Assembly: GCA_963708515.1 (NCBI GenBank)
Contig: CAVPSX010000023.1
Span: 62,001-126,000, forward strand
DNA length: 64,000 nucleotides
Reading direction: 5' to 3'
DNA from: JAPLJM01 sp963708515
Lineage (GTDB): Bacteria > Desulfobacterota > Syntrophia > Syntrophales > Fen-1087
Shown here: positions 48,381-57,746 of the stretch, piece by piece
Layout of the letters: every line of letters starts with the position of its first letter
How positions within the stretch are numbered: the stretch's first letter is position 1
Notes under the pieces: model-generated
Database searches by the model: none
Seen by the model: only the letters and a program-made list of their open reading frames with translations
What the model was told of the DNA's origin: nothing
Position numbers and translations under genes: made by a program

Positions 48381-49604
48381 ATGGCGGTGGGAAGCGCCGG
48401 CTGGACAATCAAACACGAGTGCCCTCAATGCGGGTCGCCTGTGCTGCTGGATGAGGCCGACCGCATTCTGTCCTGCCCATTCTGCCGGATCAGGCTCTAT
48501 CTCGTGACACCGGACCATTTCCGCTACCGTATCCCCGCACCGGAAAAGCGGGGCAAAGACATGCTCTACCTGCCGTACTGGCGGCTGAAAGGGGCTTCCT
48601 TTTCCGTGCAGGGCAATGAAATCAGGCCGCGTTTCATCGATACCAGCATCCTGGCGACAGACGGTGCGGGGCTTCCCCGGTCTCTGGGGGTCAGGCCGCA
48701 GGCCATGACGCTTAAATTTGCCTCGCCGGACATGAAAGGCCGGTTTCTCGATATCAGCCTGCCGCCCCGAAACGTCATCCCGGCCATCGAGGCGGCAGGA
48801 CCCGCAGAGCATATCCTCTACCGGGCCTTTATCGGCGAGACGATCAGCCTGGTCTATGCGCCGGCCTATTGCGAAAACGGAACCCTGTACGACGCCCTGC
48901 TTGAAAGACCCCTGTGTGCGTGGCCGCATGAGCCCGCCGATGCCGGGCCGCCGGGCTGGCAGATCCGGTTCCTGCCGACGCTGTGCCCCCGCTGCGGCTG
49001 GGACCTGCAGGGGGAAAGGGACGTGGTCGTGCTGACCTGCCGGAATTGCGATTCGGCCTGGAAGTGCGCCGGAGAAACGCTTGTGGAGGTCCCCTTCACG
49101 GTGCAGACCGACGGGGCCGATAAAACCGTTATCCATTTGCCCTTCTGGCGCATGAAACCCTCTGCCGCAGGCATCGCCCTGGACTCCTATGCGGATCTGA
49201 TCCGGCTGGCAAATCTGCCAAAAGCCATGCATCCCGATTTTGCGTCCACCCCGGTTTATTTCTGGTCGCCGGCCTTCAAGATCAATCCGGCGCTTTTTCT
49301 GCGCTGGTCCCGCCAGATGACCGTCTATCAGCCCCAGGGGAGAACGCGCGATACCTTCGCCGGCATATCCTGTTATCCCGTCACCCTGGCCGGCGGGGAA
49401 GCCGAGGAAAGCATGAAGATCACGCTGGCCGAGCTGATTGTCGAAAAGCGCCGGATCTACCCGCTTCTCACAGGCATTCGGCTGGACGCGGAAGAAACCC
49501 TGCTCGTGTATCATCCTTTTTTAATCGGCTCTCGTGAATTAATACATAAAAACATGCGGTTAACACTTGACCGGACGGCCCTTGACTATGGTGCATATCT
49601 CTAA
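48381..49604 (+). CDS. Two zinc-ribbon protein of unknown function
   Basis: This is a 407-residue protein I cannot assign to a named family. It has two zinc-ribbon pairs. The first is near the N-terminus (CPQCGSPVLLDEADRILSCP-x-C) and the second is in the middle (CPRCGWDLQG...CRNC). Each is followed by similar strand-rich text containing LPYWRLKG and LPFWRMKP, so it looks like an internal duplication. No signal peptide or membrane helix is evident. It starts 26 bp after the menA-like gene and overlaps the AMIN gene by 17 bp, so the three are probably one operon. Confidence 0.75.
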   Translation: MAVGSAGWTIKHECPQCGSPVLLDEADRILSCPFCRIRLYLVTPDHFRYRIPAPEKRGKDMLYLPYWRLKGASFSVQGNEIRPRFIDTSILATDGAGLPRSLGVRPQAMTLKFASPDMKGRFLDISLPPRNVIPAIEAAGPAEHILYRAFIGETISLVYAPAYCENGTLYDALLERPLCAWPHEPADAGPPGWQIRFLPTLCPRCGWDLQGERDVVVLTCRNCDSAWKCAGETLVEVPFTVQTDGADKTVIHLPFWRMKPSAAGIALDSYADLIRLANLPKAMHPDFASTPVYFWSPAFKINPALFLRWSRQMTVYQPQGRTRDTFAGISCYPVTLAGGEAEESMKITLAELIVEKRRIYPLLTGIRLDAEETLLVYHPFLIGSRELIHKNMRLTLDRTALDYGAYL

Positions 49605-50094
49605 GACATTGAAAAATGTGACCCTCGCCCTGGTGGGCGGGTTGATCCTGCTGCATCCTGTATCAGGAACCGGGCAGGATCGGAAAACCGAGAGCCTTTC
49701 TCAGGAGGCGCGGACGACGCAGTCTTCCATAAAGGAGCCGCCCCTGGAGGTCAAAAACATTGCCGTAAAATTTGAACCGGCAGGACATGAACAGGTATTC
49801 ATTGATTTCAACCGGGATGTGGCGCCGGAACTGTTCAGCATCGAGGGGAAGGACCCGAGAATTGTGATCGACATCAAAAATGTATCGTCTGTCCGGAAGG
49901 GACTGTCGAGAATCCAGGTTCGCGGGAAACTGATCCGGCAGATCCGTTCCAACCTGGATTATGCATCCCGCCAGCTGCGCATCGTCGTGGATCTGTCGCC
50001 TTCCATGAGCTATGACGTGGAGCCGGCTTTCTACCGGGCGGAAAAGATATACGTGCTCGATATCTCGGAGGCGCCCGTCAACCAGAAGAAATAA
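49588..50094 (+). CDS. AMIN-domain periplasmic protein
   Basis: This is a 168-residue secreted protein. An N-terminal signal helix (VTLALVGGLILLHPVSG) leads to an AMIN-type domain (about 52-165): VKFEPAGHEQVFIDFNRD, LFSIEGKDPRIVIDIKNV and LDYASRQLRIVVDLSP. AMIN domains bind peptidoglycan or help localise envelope machines such as amidases and pilus secretins. Which one applies here is unknown. The gene overlaps the zinc-ribbon gene and is convergent with the peptide-binding lipoprotein gene. Confidence 0.82.
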   Translation: MVHISKTLKNVTLALVGGLILLHPVSGTGQDRKTESLSQEARTTQSSIKEPPLEVKNIAVKFEPAGHEQVFIDFNRDVAPELFSIEGKDPRIVIDIKNVSSVRKGLSRIQVRGKLIRQIRSNLDYASRQLRIVVDLSPSMSYDVEPAFYRAEKIYVLDISEAPVNQKK

Positions 50095-50102
50095 CACGCC
50101 CC

Positions 50103-51752
50103 TCAGGGCGTCATCACGAGCTTTTGCTCTGCGGCGGGCACATACCACCGGATGAAGTTATAGCCGATCCCCAGCGGCGCCGGTTCGATCCCCCGGAAGC
50201 GTTTCTGGATGATCGGCAGCGCATCCGGGACATACAGGAACAGATAGGGCTGATCCTCGGCCATGATTTCCTGGATCCGGTCATAACATCTCTTCCTGAG
50301 TTTCTGATCGAAGGTGCTGCGTCCCTTTTCCAGCAGTTCGTCCACTTCCGCATTCCGGTAACCGATAAAATTGAGTTCGTCGGGTTTTGTCTTGCTGGAA
50401 TGCCAGACATCGTAGATATCCGGATCCATGGAGACCGTCCACCCCAGGATCGTCGCGTCAAACCGGCCCTTCTTGATGAAATCGTTCACGAAGGCGGCCC
50501 ACTCCAGGACCCTGATCTTGACGGTAATGCCCACTTCGGCAAGCCGTCTCTGGATGATCTCCGCGCACTTCGCCCGGATCTCGTTGCCCTGATTGGTAAT
50601 GATTTCGAAGACGAAGGGCTCCCCGTCTTTCTTCAGGACACCGTCGCCACTGTCCCGCCAGCCGGCTTCCGCCAGCAGCGCCCGGGCCTTCTGCGGATCG
50701 TAAGGATAGGTCCTGACCCGGTCGTTATACGCCCAGGTTCCGGGCTTGTAGGGGCCGGTGGCCTCCCGGGCCAGCCCCAGCATGATGCCGTCGATGATTT
50801 CCTGCTTGTTGACGGCATGGGCGATGGCCTGCCGGACCCGTTTGTCCGCAAACAGGGGCTTGCGCAGATTGTAGCCCAAATAGACATAGGAAAAGGACAG
50901 GTAACGGTACTTATTGAAATTCTTGCGGAAGAGGTTATTTTCCGTCTGGCGTTTGTATTGCAGCGGCGTGAGGCCCATGCGGTCGATGTTGCCGGCGCGC
51001 AATTCGAGAAACATCGTCGCCGTATCGGGAATGATGCGCGTGATATGGCCGTCGATGTAGGGACGTCCCTCAAAGTAGTCCGGATTGGCGGTGAGGACGA
51101 TTTTCTGGCCCGTGACCCATTCCTTGAATTTATAAGGGCCTGTCCCGACAGGACGGCGGGCAAGCGGCGATCGTGTGATGTCTTTGCCGTCGAGCAGGTG
51201 TTTCGGCAGGACGGCGGATCCCCAGCTCATCAGGGCCGGCGCAAACGGCCGGTCGTAGGTGACCCGGAAGGTATGGGGGTCGAGGACCTCCGCCTTTTTG
51301 ACCTTCAGAAAGTCGCCGGCATAGGCCGTAGGCGTTTTGGGATCGATGGTGACCCGGTAGGTGTACAGGACATCCTCCGCCGTAAACGGGCGGCCGTCAT
51401 GCCAGCGGACCCCCTTTCGGAGGTGAAAGGTGATCACGAGGCCGTCTTTTGAGATGTCCCAGGACTCCGCCAGGTCACCGACCACATTGATATCCTTGTC
51501 GTATTTAACCAATCCATTGTACACTTTTGAAGCGACTTCATGAGAAGCGCTGTCCGATGAAAGGATGGGAATCAGGTTGCTGGCGTCACCGATGGAACCC
51601 TCCACCATGATGTCGCCGTAGGCGGGTTCCGTAACGCTCTGGGTTGCGCCTGCGGGCGCTTCGGTCTTATCCTGACCGCCGGAGCAGGCCCAGAAAGTCA
51701 GGGCAAACGTCAGAACGATAACCAGGAAAATCGAAGATGTACGTTCCATCAT
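50103..51752 (-). CDS. Peptide ABC transporter substrate-binding lipoprotein
   Basis: This is a 549-residue solute-binding protein of family 5 (DppA/OppA-like). The signal ends in a lipobox-like FWAC, with Cys about residue 22. The family blocks are GLVKYDKDINVVGDLAESWD, FHLRKGVRWHDGRPFTAEDV, RRPVGTGPYKFKEW and IRVLEWAAFVNDF. Proteins of this family bind peptides or nickel and hand them to an ABC permease. No permease or ATPase gene adjoins it here. Two adjacent ATGs (51752 and 51749) are possible starts. Confidence 0.9.
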   Translation of the reverse strand: MMERTSSIFLVIVLTFALTFWACSGGQDKTEAPAGATQSVTEPAYGDIMVEGSIGDASNLIPILSSDSASHEVASKVYNGLVKYDKDINVVGDLAESWDISKDGLVITFHLRKGVRWHDGRPFTAEDVLYTYRVTIDPKTPTAYAGDFLKVKKAEVLDPHTFRVTYDRPFAPALMSWGSAVLPKHLLDGKDITRSPLARRPVGTGPYKFKEWVTGQKIVLTANPDYFEGRPYIDGHITRIIPDTATMFLELRAGNIDRMGLTPLQYKRQTENNLFRKNFNKYRYLSFSYVYLGYNLRKPLFADKRVRQAIAHAVNKQEIIDGIMLGLAREATGPYKPGTWAYNDRVRTYPYDPQKARALLAEAGWRDSGDGVLKKDGEPFVFEIITNQGNEIRAKCAEIIQRRLAEVGITVKIRVLEWAAFVNDFIKKGRFDATILGWTVSMDPDIYDVWHSSKTKPDELNFIGYRNAEVDELLEKGRSTFDQKLRKRCYDRIQEIMAEDQPYLFLYVPDALPIIQKRFRGIEPAPLGIGYNFIRWYVPAAEQKLVMTP

Positions 51753-51775
51753 CACAAAGCTTTTCAAAACCTCTG

Positions 51776-51810
51776 GGAAATGGCTCGCAGGCGGCGAAGC
51801 CATTTTTCAA
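51776..51810. repeat. Family A compact palindrome
   Basis: GGAAATGGCTCGCAGGCGGC followed by GAAGCCATTTTTCAA joins a left-type arm directly to a right-type arm with no core. It lies between the protease and the peptide-binding protein genes. Confidence 0.75.
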
Positions 51811-51815
51811 AGGGC

Positions 51816-53528
51816 TTATTTATGGTTCATCCGGCTCTTGCGTACTTCTCCCTCTTTCACCAATTCACCGGTTTTTTCGATTATCGCCTTTAGTTCCTTG
51901 AATTTTGATATCACAACAGCATCGACAGGAACGGCAGATTCAGTCCGTTGCGATTGAACCTTTTGATCCTCAGCCATCTTTTTTTTAATGATGTCGTTGA
52001 TGCCTATGGGATCACTTTGCGACTCCATTAACATTTCCCATGAGCCTAAAGGCGACTTACGAGATGAGGGTAAAATAAACGAATAGCAATCACTCCAGGT
52101 ATCGCCATCATCATTTGACAGCATATAACAGCCGGGCAAGGTGTTATCGGCATTTATTGAAAAAATATATCCGGAAACATAGGCAGATGAATCCAGCAGA
52201 GTGACGATCATATACCTTGATACAGAAGGCGACCAAGAACCCGCAGAAAATGTGACGGAAGGATAGTCTGCATTATATCCTGTGTAGATATCGGTGCCCT
52301 CTGACGATTTTTGATCACTTTTGGCATCCAATGTAATCCTGTCAGTCCATGTGGAAACGATCTTATATACAAATTTGAAATTTCCGATAAGGGCTGCCGA
52401 CGGCTGAGGTGATGGAGTTGGAGTTGGAGTCGGCGCCGGGGCTGGTGCTGTCTGAGCGGCCCTGTATAAATCACTTGCGTGAGTATCAAAATAAGGTGAA
52501 TAGGATACCTTGCATTGAGTGATACCCTGAGATGTTACGCTGTTGGCATAAAAATTATTATCCCGCCGAAGAATCCAGGGGCCGCCACTGGCGCCAGGAG
52601 CAAACCCGGAACCGATCGTTATTCTACAAGGCGTTCCCGCGGAACAGTCTTCCCCGCCATACTCGGACCTGTTCATAAGCAAGGTCATGCCATCACTGAC
52701 AGGTTCCCCGGGATACCCCCATTGATCCCATATCTTTCCCACAGGAGACACATTCACGTCAAAACCAACCCAGCCAAGTTGATCCCCGATTGCATCTCTT
52801 AATACGATGATGGCATAATCAGCAGGATAATACCTGTTATTGAACCACCCCGAATAAACCAGGACATGTGATGCAGAGAAACGACCATAGGGCTCCCGAT
52901 TCCTACCGCTATTGTATCCGGGAATAAACAAAAACCTGGTGTGCCAGGCTGCATCAGAGGACACACAGTGAGCGGCTGTCAGGATCATGCGCTTGTCGAT
53001 GAGTGATGCACTGCAGTAATATCCAACTCCTTTTTTTTGAAACACAAGTATGCCCATCGTTTTTTCCGGATAATCCTGGTATCCGCGGCCGGAATACATT
53101 TCATAGCTCAATTTCGGGCAACTGCTTGTTGCTTCGGATGCCTTTGACTGGTCGGCTTTGTGATTTGATTTTTCATTTAGGAGTTTTGTTTTTTTTTCAG
53201 CATCGGGATTGTGGGGTGGGAAGCTTTCCGGGACACCTTCTTGGATCTGTCTTTTCTCCTGAGGTGATATTTCGATCTTCATATCGGGCGGTTCTTCCAT
53301 TTTCATCGGATTTTTTACCGCCTCCAATATCCGTTCCTCTGTCCAGAATTTCTCGGTGGATTCGCCTTCCTTTACTGCCTGACCGACTGCCCCTTCGGGT
53401 GCTGCCGTCATTATGCTTCCAAAATTATCTGGAGGGGGAGGCGGGCTACTGCTGCTCCCCCCGCCGCCGCCACCACCGCAAGATACAACAAACAACAACG
53501 CGATTAGCAGGGAAAAGGATTTTTTCAT
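51816..53528 (-). CDS. Trypsin-like serine protease lipoprotein
   Basis: This is a 570-residue exported protease. The signal ends in the lipobox VVSC (Cys17), followed by a Gly7 run, serines and a proline run, then a charged linker to about residue 135. The chymotrypsin-fold domain has His about 184 in ILTAAHC, Asp about 237 in ADYAIIV and Ser about 313 in GASGGPW. A Pro/Thr-rich hinge (PTPTPTPSPQP) leads to a beta-rich C-terminal domain of unknown type and a lysine-rich helical tail. It is probably anchored to a membrane and faces the periplasm or outside. GGAAG precedes the ATG. Confidence 0.88.
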   Translation of the reverse strand: MKKSFSLLIALLFVVSCGGGGGGGSSSSPPPPPDNFGSIMTAAPEGAVGQAVKEGESTEKFWTEERILEAVKNPMKMEEPPDMKIEISPQEKRQIQEGVPESFPPHNPDAEKKTKLLNEKSNHKADQSKASEATSSCPKLSYEMYSGRGYQDYPEKTMGILVFQKKGVGYYCSASLIDKRMILTAAHCVSSDAAWHTRFLFIPGYNSGRNREPYGRFSASHVLVYSGWFNNRYYPADYAIIVLRDAIGDQLGWVGFDVNVSPVGKIWDQWGYPGEPVSDGMTLLMNRSEYGGEDCSAGTPCRITIGSGFAPGASGGPWILRRDNNFYANSVTSQGITQCKVSYSPYFDTHASDLYRAAQTAPAPAPTPTPTPSPQPSAALIGNFKFVYKIVSTWTDRITLDAKSDQKSSEGTDIYTGYNADYPSVTFSAGSWSPSVSRYMIVTLLDSSAYVSGYIFSINADNTLPGCYMLSNDDGDTWSDCYSFILPSSRKSPLGSWEMLMESQSDPIGINDIIKKKMAEDQKVQSQRTESAVPVDAVVISKFKELKAIIEKTGELVKEGEVRKSRMNHK

Positions 53529-53567
53529 TGAGTTCTTCCTTTTTTAAAGAAAGGCCTGAAAATGACA

Positions 53568-54473
53568 TTAATATGAACACGAATAAGTATATTCCTTGCA
53601 CGTTTCAAAATTTACGGAGGATGGGCCACAGGCATATCTATAAGTAGCAGCGTTTCTAAATCCATACGTATGAACACCGGCTTTCACTGTCCAGGATTGA
53701 CTTGTTTCACCGGGAGCAAGCGTCGCAACTCTCGTACCATCCAAAAAAGCCTCCAGGGTCAAGCCTGTGTTGTTTCTGAATTTGATATCCGCGGTATCAC
53801 TCCCTATACAGCTATTAGCAACGCTGCGGGCGCCACTGGCAATGGCTGCTGCAGTAACTCCGGCCAAGGCAACTGCACCGGCAACAATTCCTATTGTGGC
53901 ACCGGTTGATAAGCCGGAAGTCGGTGCAGGTGAAGCCGTTGTAGTCGCTGCGGCTGCGTCTTCCGAAACGATGCCGCCTGAAACCACTGACGTGCCGCTC
54001 GTAACGGCATCTGTACCACCCGCAGACGCCGCCGCTGTGGTTTCTCCCGTATGGGCAATAGGAGGCGTAGCTGCCGCTCCGATCGCCGAATCCGGGACAC
54101 CCGATACTGAAAAAGGATAACGACCAGTCACCACATAGCCACGACGTCCGTAGTCGTAATACGCCCTCACCTCGTATTTTCCCGGTGTGGGGGAGTTAAA
54201 GGTTAGGAAACCCTGATTCACCCCCTTTGGCAGGTATTGATAGTCCCCTGGTTCAGTTACCGGTGAACCGAATGGAACGATACATATCCAATCTCCATCA
54301 CTGCCTGGCGAATTGAAAAATTTGACCTTGATCTTTTCACCGTAATGATAGACGTCCTTATCGGTGCTCACAATTGGGGCTCCTCCGGCCGGGCCTATCT
54401 GGCAGAAGAAGGCCACCATGATCAAAAGGACAATGGAAACGATTGGTCTAATCTTTAGACTTTTTATCTTCAA
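53568..54473 (-). CDS. Secreted Ig-like protein of unknown function
   Basis: This is a 301-residue exported protein. The start is TTG at 54473, chosen because GGAGG lies seven bases upstream and the signal helix (IVSIVLLIMVAFFCQIG) follows. An Ig-like domain (STDKDVYHYGEKIKVKFF to YYDYGRRGYVVTGRYPFSV, about 35-130) is followed by an Ala/Thr-rich linker, a hydrophobic glycine/alanine stretch (ATIGIVAGAVALAGVTAAAIASG) and a C-terminal domain with four cysteines (NSCIGSDTADIKF, YACGPSS, TCKEYTYSCSY). I do not recognise a named family. It lies just upstream of the protease gene and may be cotranscribed. Confidence 0.75.
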   Translation of the reverse strand: MKIKSLKIRPIVSIVLLIMVAFFCQIGPAGGAPIVSTDKDVYHYGEKIKVKFFNSPGSDGDWICIVPFGSPVTEPGDYQYLPKGVNQGFLTFNSPTPGKYEVRAYYDYGRRGYVVTGRYPFSVSGVPDSAIGAAATPPIAHTGETTAAASAGGTDAVTSGTSVVSGGIVSEDAAAATTTASPAPTSGLSTGATIGIVAGAVALAGVTAAAIASGARSVANSCIGSDTADIKFRNNTGLTLEAFLDGTRVATLAPGETSQSWTVKAGVHTYGFRNAATYRYACGPSSVNFETCKEYTYSCSY

Positions 54474-54537
54474 TCCTTTTCCTCCTTCTATAAAGTTGAG
54501 TGGTCCGGTTTCTCCCGATTGAACATCAATAAACGCA

Positions 54538-54570
54538 AAACCCCGCATTCTTTTATGAGATACGGGGTTT
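54538..54570 (-). terminator. Terminator-like hairpin in the leader of the Ig-like gene
   Basis: On the minus strand AAACCCCGTAT/ATGCGGGGTTT forms an 11-bp stem with an 11-base loop, followed by TTGCGTTT. It lies 64 bp before the TTG start and after a short leader frame. It may be an attenuator or the end of the znu transcript. Confidence 0.6.
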
Positions 54571-54623
54571 CAACAAGCAGACCATGGTATCTTTACACAT
54601 GGCTATAGACCCATAGTTTGTAA

Positions 54624-54683
54624 TCACCGGCTTGCGTACACGGCTCTACTTAACACGTTTATAGTGATTCGTGAAAAGTTCAT
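54624..54683 (-). CDS. Putative 19-codon leader peptide
   Basis: ATG at 54683 is preceded by AAGGAGG at a good distance and opens a 19-codon frame (MNFSRITINVLSRAVYASR) ending in TGA. Between its stop and the terminator-like hairpin the RNA could pair further (ATGG...CCAT segments). No protein family is recognised. The strong ribosome site is the only coding evidence. Confidence 0.35.
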   Translation of the reverse strand: MNFSRITINVLSRAVYASR

Positions 54684-54738
54684 ACATCCACCTCCTTAAT
54701 CCTACCGCCTGGTTCTCTGACACGGTCAGTTTTTATAA

Positions 54739-55565
54739 TTACTTCAGGGACCGGCATTTTGCAATGAAAACCTTGCCGCCCAGTGCAGCCAGGAAGAACA
54801 GCAGGTTGACTATGACGATGGCCGCGCCTGTCGGCAGGTTCAGCGTCAGCGAGCCGAAGACGCCCGCCACGACAGCGCAGACACCCGTCAGCGCGGCGAT
54901 CAGCATGGCATGGGCGAATCCGCGCGCCAGTTGCAGCGCCGTGACGGCGGGCAGGATCAATAGCGCCGAAACAAGCATGATCCCAACCACATTCATGGCC
55001 AGCACCACGGTCACGGCGGTCAGCAACACGAGCATGGCATTGATCTTTCCCGTCCTGATGCCCGAGGCCCGGGCAGATTCCTCATCAAAAGTAATGGAAA
55101 AGAGTTCATGATAGTAAAGATAAATCAGCAGCAGCACAACCAGCGACAGAACGACGGAGATCACGACCTCGGCATCGCTGACGGCCAGAATGTTTCCGAA
55201 AAGATAGCTGAAGAGATCCACGTTGAAGCCTCCTGCGACGCTGGCCAGGATGATGCCGCCGGCGATCCCCAGCGACGACACGACGCCGATGGCCGCATCC
55301 CCGTAAATCCGGGCCTTCTGGGTCAGCCTCAGAATCCCCAGGGAACTCAGCATGACCACGGGAATGGAGACGTAAAGGGGGTAGATTTTAAAAACCATGC
55401 CGATGGCGACGCTGCCGAACGTGACATGGGCGAGCCCGTCGCCGATGAGCGAAAGCCTCCGAGCACCAGCAGCACGCCCAGGCAGGAACACAGAAGGCCC
55501 ACAAAGCAGCCGGCAATCAGCGCCCGCTGGATGAAGCCGTATTGCAGATACTCCAGAACATCCAT
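54739..55565 (-). CDS. znuB: Zinc ABC transporter permease ZnuB, one frameshift
   Basis: This is the inner-membrane channel of a zinc or manganese importer of the ABC-3 family. The N-terminal part (YLQYGFIQRALIAGCFVGLL) and the rest (LSLIGDGLAHVTFGSVAIG, ALLILPAVTALQLARGFAHA) are in two frames joined near 55458, where one base appears missing. Restoring it gives 828 nt and 275 residues with about eight helices. It follows znuC after 185 bp, a gap that holds a family A element. Confidence 0.88.
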
Positions 55566-55601
55566 ATATTTATCGCTATTTAAGAGCTATGCATCACCAA
55601 T

Positions 55602-55737
55602 GAAAAATGGTTCGCAAGCGGCGAATCAAAGATTTTTCGACTTTCCAGTACTGAGACTCATTTCTTGATTTCAAACACATTTAATCATTATCGTAATCAT
55701 AGCGAAAAAGATTTTGAGCCGCGGCGAAGCCATTTTT
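55602..55737. repeat. Family A palindromic element, full pair
   Basis: The left arm 55602-55639 (GAAAAATGGTTCGCAAGCGG...) and the right arm 55703-55737 (...GAGCCGCGGCGAAGCCATTT) are inverted to each other around a 63-bp AT-rich core. This is the clearest copy. It separates znuC from znuB. Confidence 0.87.
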
Positions 55738-55750
55738 AAAAGGTCTCTCT

Positions 55751-56511
55751 TTATGCAACATGGCGGTGGCAGATAATGTGCTGCGCATTCCCCCCGAACA
55801 GGGCCGTCATGTTCTCCGACCGGCAGAATTCATCGAAGCCGCCGTAAAAAATAATCTTCCGGTCGATATAGAGCAGCTTGTCGGCATATTGACCGATCGT
55901 GCCCATGTCGTGGGTGACCAGGATCATGGTCACCCGGCTGTTCCGATTGAGATCCTGCAGGATGGCAAAAAAATGTTCGCGGCTTTCGGGGTCCAGCGCG
56001 GTTGACGGTTCGTCGAGAATGATCAGCTCCGGCTCACCGACGATGGCACGCGCAATCAGCGCCCGCTGCTGCTGGCCGCCTGAGAGTTCCCCGATGAGCT
56101 TTGGCCCGATATCCGCGATACCGAGCCGCTCGAGCGCCCGATCCACGGCACGCTGATCGGCCCGGTCCAGACGCCTCGGAAATGACTTCCGGGCGATCAG
56201 CCCCAGGGATGCCACTTCACGCACGGTAGCCGGGAAATTCGGATTGAATCCGTCGAGTTTCTGAGGAAGATAGCCGATCTTATGCCAGTCCTGAAACTGT
56301 GCAATGTCCTGCTCGAACAGGGCAATCCTGCCGGTCATGGATCGGTGCAACCCCTAGCGATCGTACGGACCAGCGTCGTCTTTCCCGATCCGTTCGGTCC
56401 CACAAGCCCCACATAATCCCCCGCAGAAATTTCAAAGGAGATATCCGTCAGGACTTCCACGGCCTGATACTGGAAACAGAGTTTTTCAACGCCGATTACG
56501 ATTGCGGACAT
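55751..56511 (-). CDS. znuC: Zinc ABC transporter ATP-binding protein ZnuC, one frameshift
   Basis: This is the ATPase of the zinc importer. It has Walker A GPNGSGKTT near residue 40, the Q-loop GYLPQKLDG, the signature LSGGQQQR, Walker B LIILDEPST and the switch histidine in LVTHDMG. One base is missing near 56355, between TLVRTIA and LHRSMTGRIALF. Restoring it gives 253 residues, the usual size. The start ATG (56511) lies inside the 3' end of znuA, overlapping by 16 bp. Confidence 0.9.
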
Positions 56512-57556
56512 TGAAGCCCCTTTCTGAGGTTCTGCAGGTTTCGTTTCATGAGGTCCAGGAAACCGACGCCGTGATCGAAATCCTCCCGGCTCACATTGTG
56601 GGCGGCGTGCAGCGATCAGCAGGGACACGCCTGTTTCCCGGGCGATCGCTTCGGCAACCCGTGACGAGAGCAGTTCTTCATAAAAAAGATGATTCAGGCC
56701 GTTGGCCTTCAGTGTCCTGCTGATTCTGGCCATGCCTGCCGGCGTCGGCTCCGCATTGGGGGAAAAACCGGAGACCGCCACATACTTCAACCCGTATCGT
56801 TGCGCGAGATACCCGAAGGCGAAGTGGCCGCCGTGGGCGATCACGCGTTTCCGGCAACCCGACAGGCCTTCCTGGAAGTGACGGTCCAGATCAGTTGAGT
56901 TTCGCTTTATAGGCATCCGCATTTTTTTCATAGAAATTCTTGTTTGCGGGATCTTTTTCAATGAATCCGGCCACGATATGATCCACCATATTCGCGGCGT
57001 TGGAAAAATCCAGCCAGACATGGGGGTCAGCGCCGCTGTAATCATGGCCATGTTGATGACCGTTTTTATGACCATGATCCGCCTTATTTCCAGGCGTATG
57101 CGCCTCATGCGTCGTTTTTTTCGCCTGTGAATGTGCTTCATGACCCGACGTCATGGCGATGCCCCGGCCCGACTCGACGACCTTCAGCGTCCGGCTCTGG
57201 ACACCCTTGATCAGGTCATGAGCCCAGGGCTCCATTGCGCTGTTCGTGTAAACAAAGACATCCGCCTGATTCAACCGGACCATGTCGCCCGCCCTGGGTT
57301 CAAAGCTGTGGGCTTCGACACCCGGAGGCAATAGCAGGGAAACATCCGCCCTGTTCTGGCCGATGTTACGGGCAAAATCATAGAGGGGAAACAGCGAGGT
57401 GACAACGACCAACCGCTTGCCCGTTGCGGCTTTTTCCTGCTTCGCCTGGCAGGACGTTAAAAATACCATCACGACGCACAACGCCAAAGCGACGGCCAGC
57501 CCCTTGCCGATGATTTCCAGCCCCTCGATGTCTCTGTCCGTCACCGATGCACCCAA
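56496..57556 (-). CDS. znuA: Zinc ABC transporter substrate-binding protein ZnuA, two frameshifts
   Basis: This is a periplasmic zinc-binding lipoprotein (lipobox FLTSC). The family blocks are VVVTSLFPLYDFARNIGQNRA, LLLPPGVEAHSFEPRAGDM and GADPHVWLDFSNAANMVDH. A histidine-rich loop typical of zinc-binding members lies at about residues 133-170 (HGHKNGHQHGHDY). Two extra bases, near 56893 and 56610, break the frame. Removing both gives 1059 nt and 352 residues, ending DLMKRNLQNLRKGLQCPQS. The start is probably TTG 57556 (AGGAAAGG upstream) or GTG 57541. Confidence 0.9.
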
Positions 57557-57619
57557 CCTTTTTCCTTTCCTGATCTGTCTTATGCCCGTTCAGGCTTCTT
57601 CGTGCGCCTGACCAAATTC

Positions 57620-57745
57620 GACGGCTTCGTAAAAAGCTCCGCAGGCAAGGCGCGCAAATCGTGAGGAGCGAGGCGTACTCTTCCGTACGCCGCAACGACG
57701 AAAGATGCAGCGCAACGCAGCATCCGGACTTTTTACGAAGTCGTC
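57620..57745. repeat. Family B element, copy 2
   Basis: This is a 126-bp element. The left end GACGGCTTCGTAAAAAGC and the right end CTTTTTACGAAGTCGTC are inverted repeats (16 of 17 positions match). The inside carries CTCCGCAGGCAAGGCGCGCA as in copy 1. It fills the gap between zur and znuA. Confidence 0.85.
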
Positions 57746-57746
57746 A

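Noticed and set aside
54600..54660. Group II intron or known riboswitch in the leader of the Ig-like gene
   Set aside because: A GAGCCGTGTAC stretch looked suggestive, but no domain V, no reverse transcriptase and no known aptamer consensus could be found. It is kept only as an unnamed structured leader.
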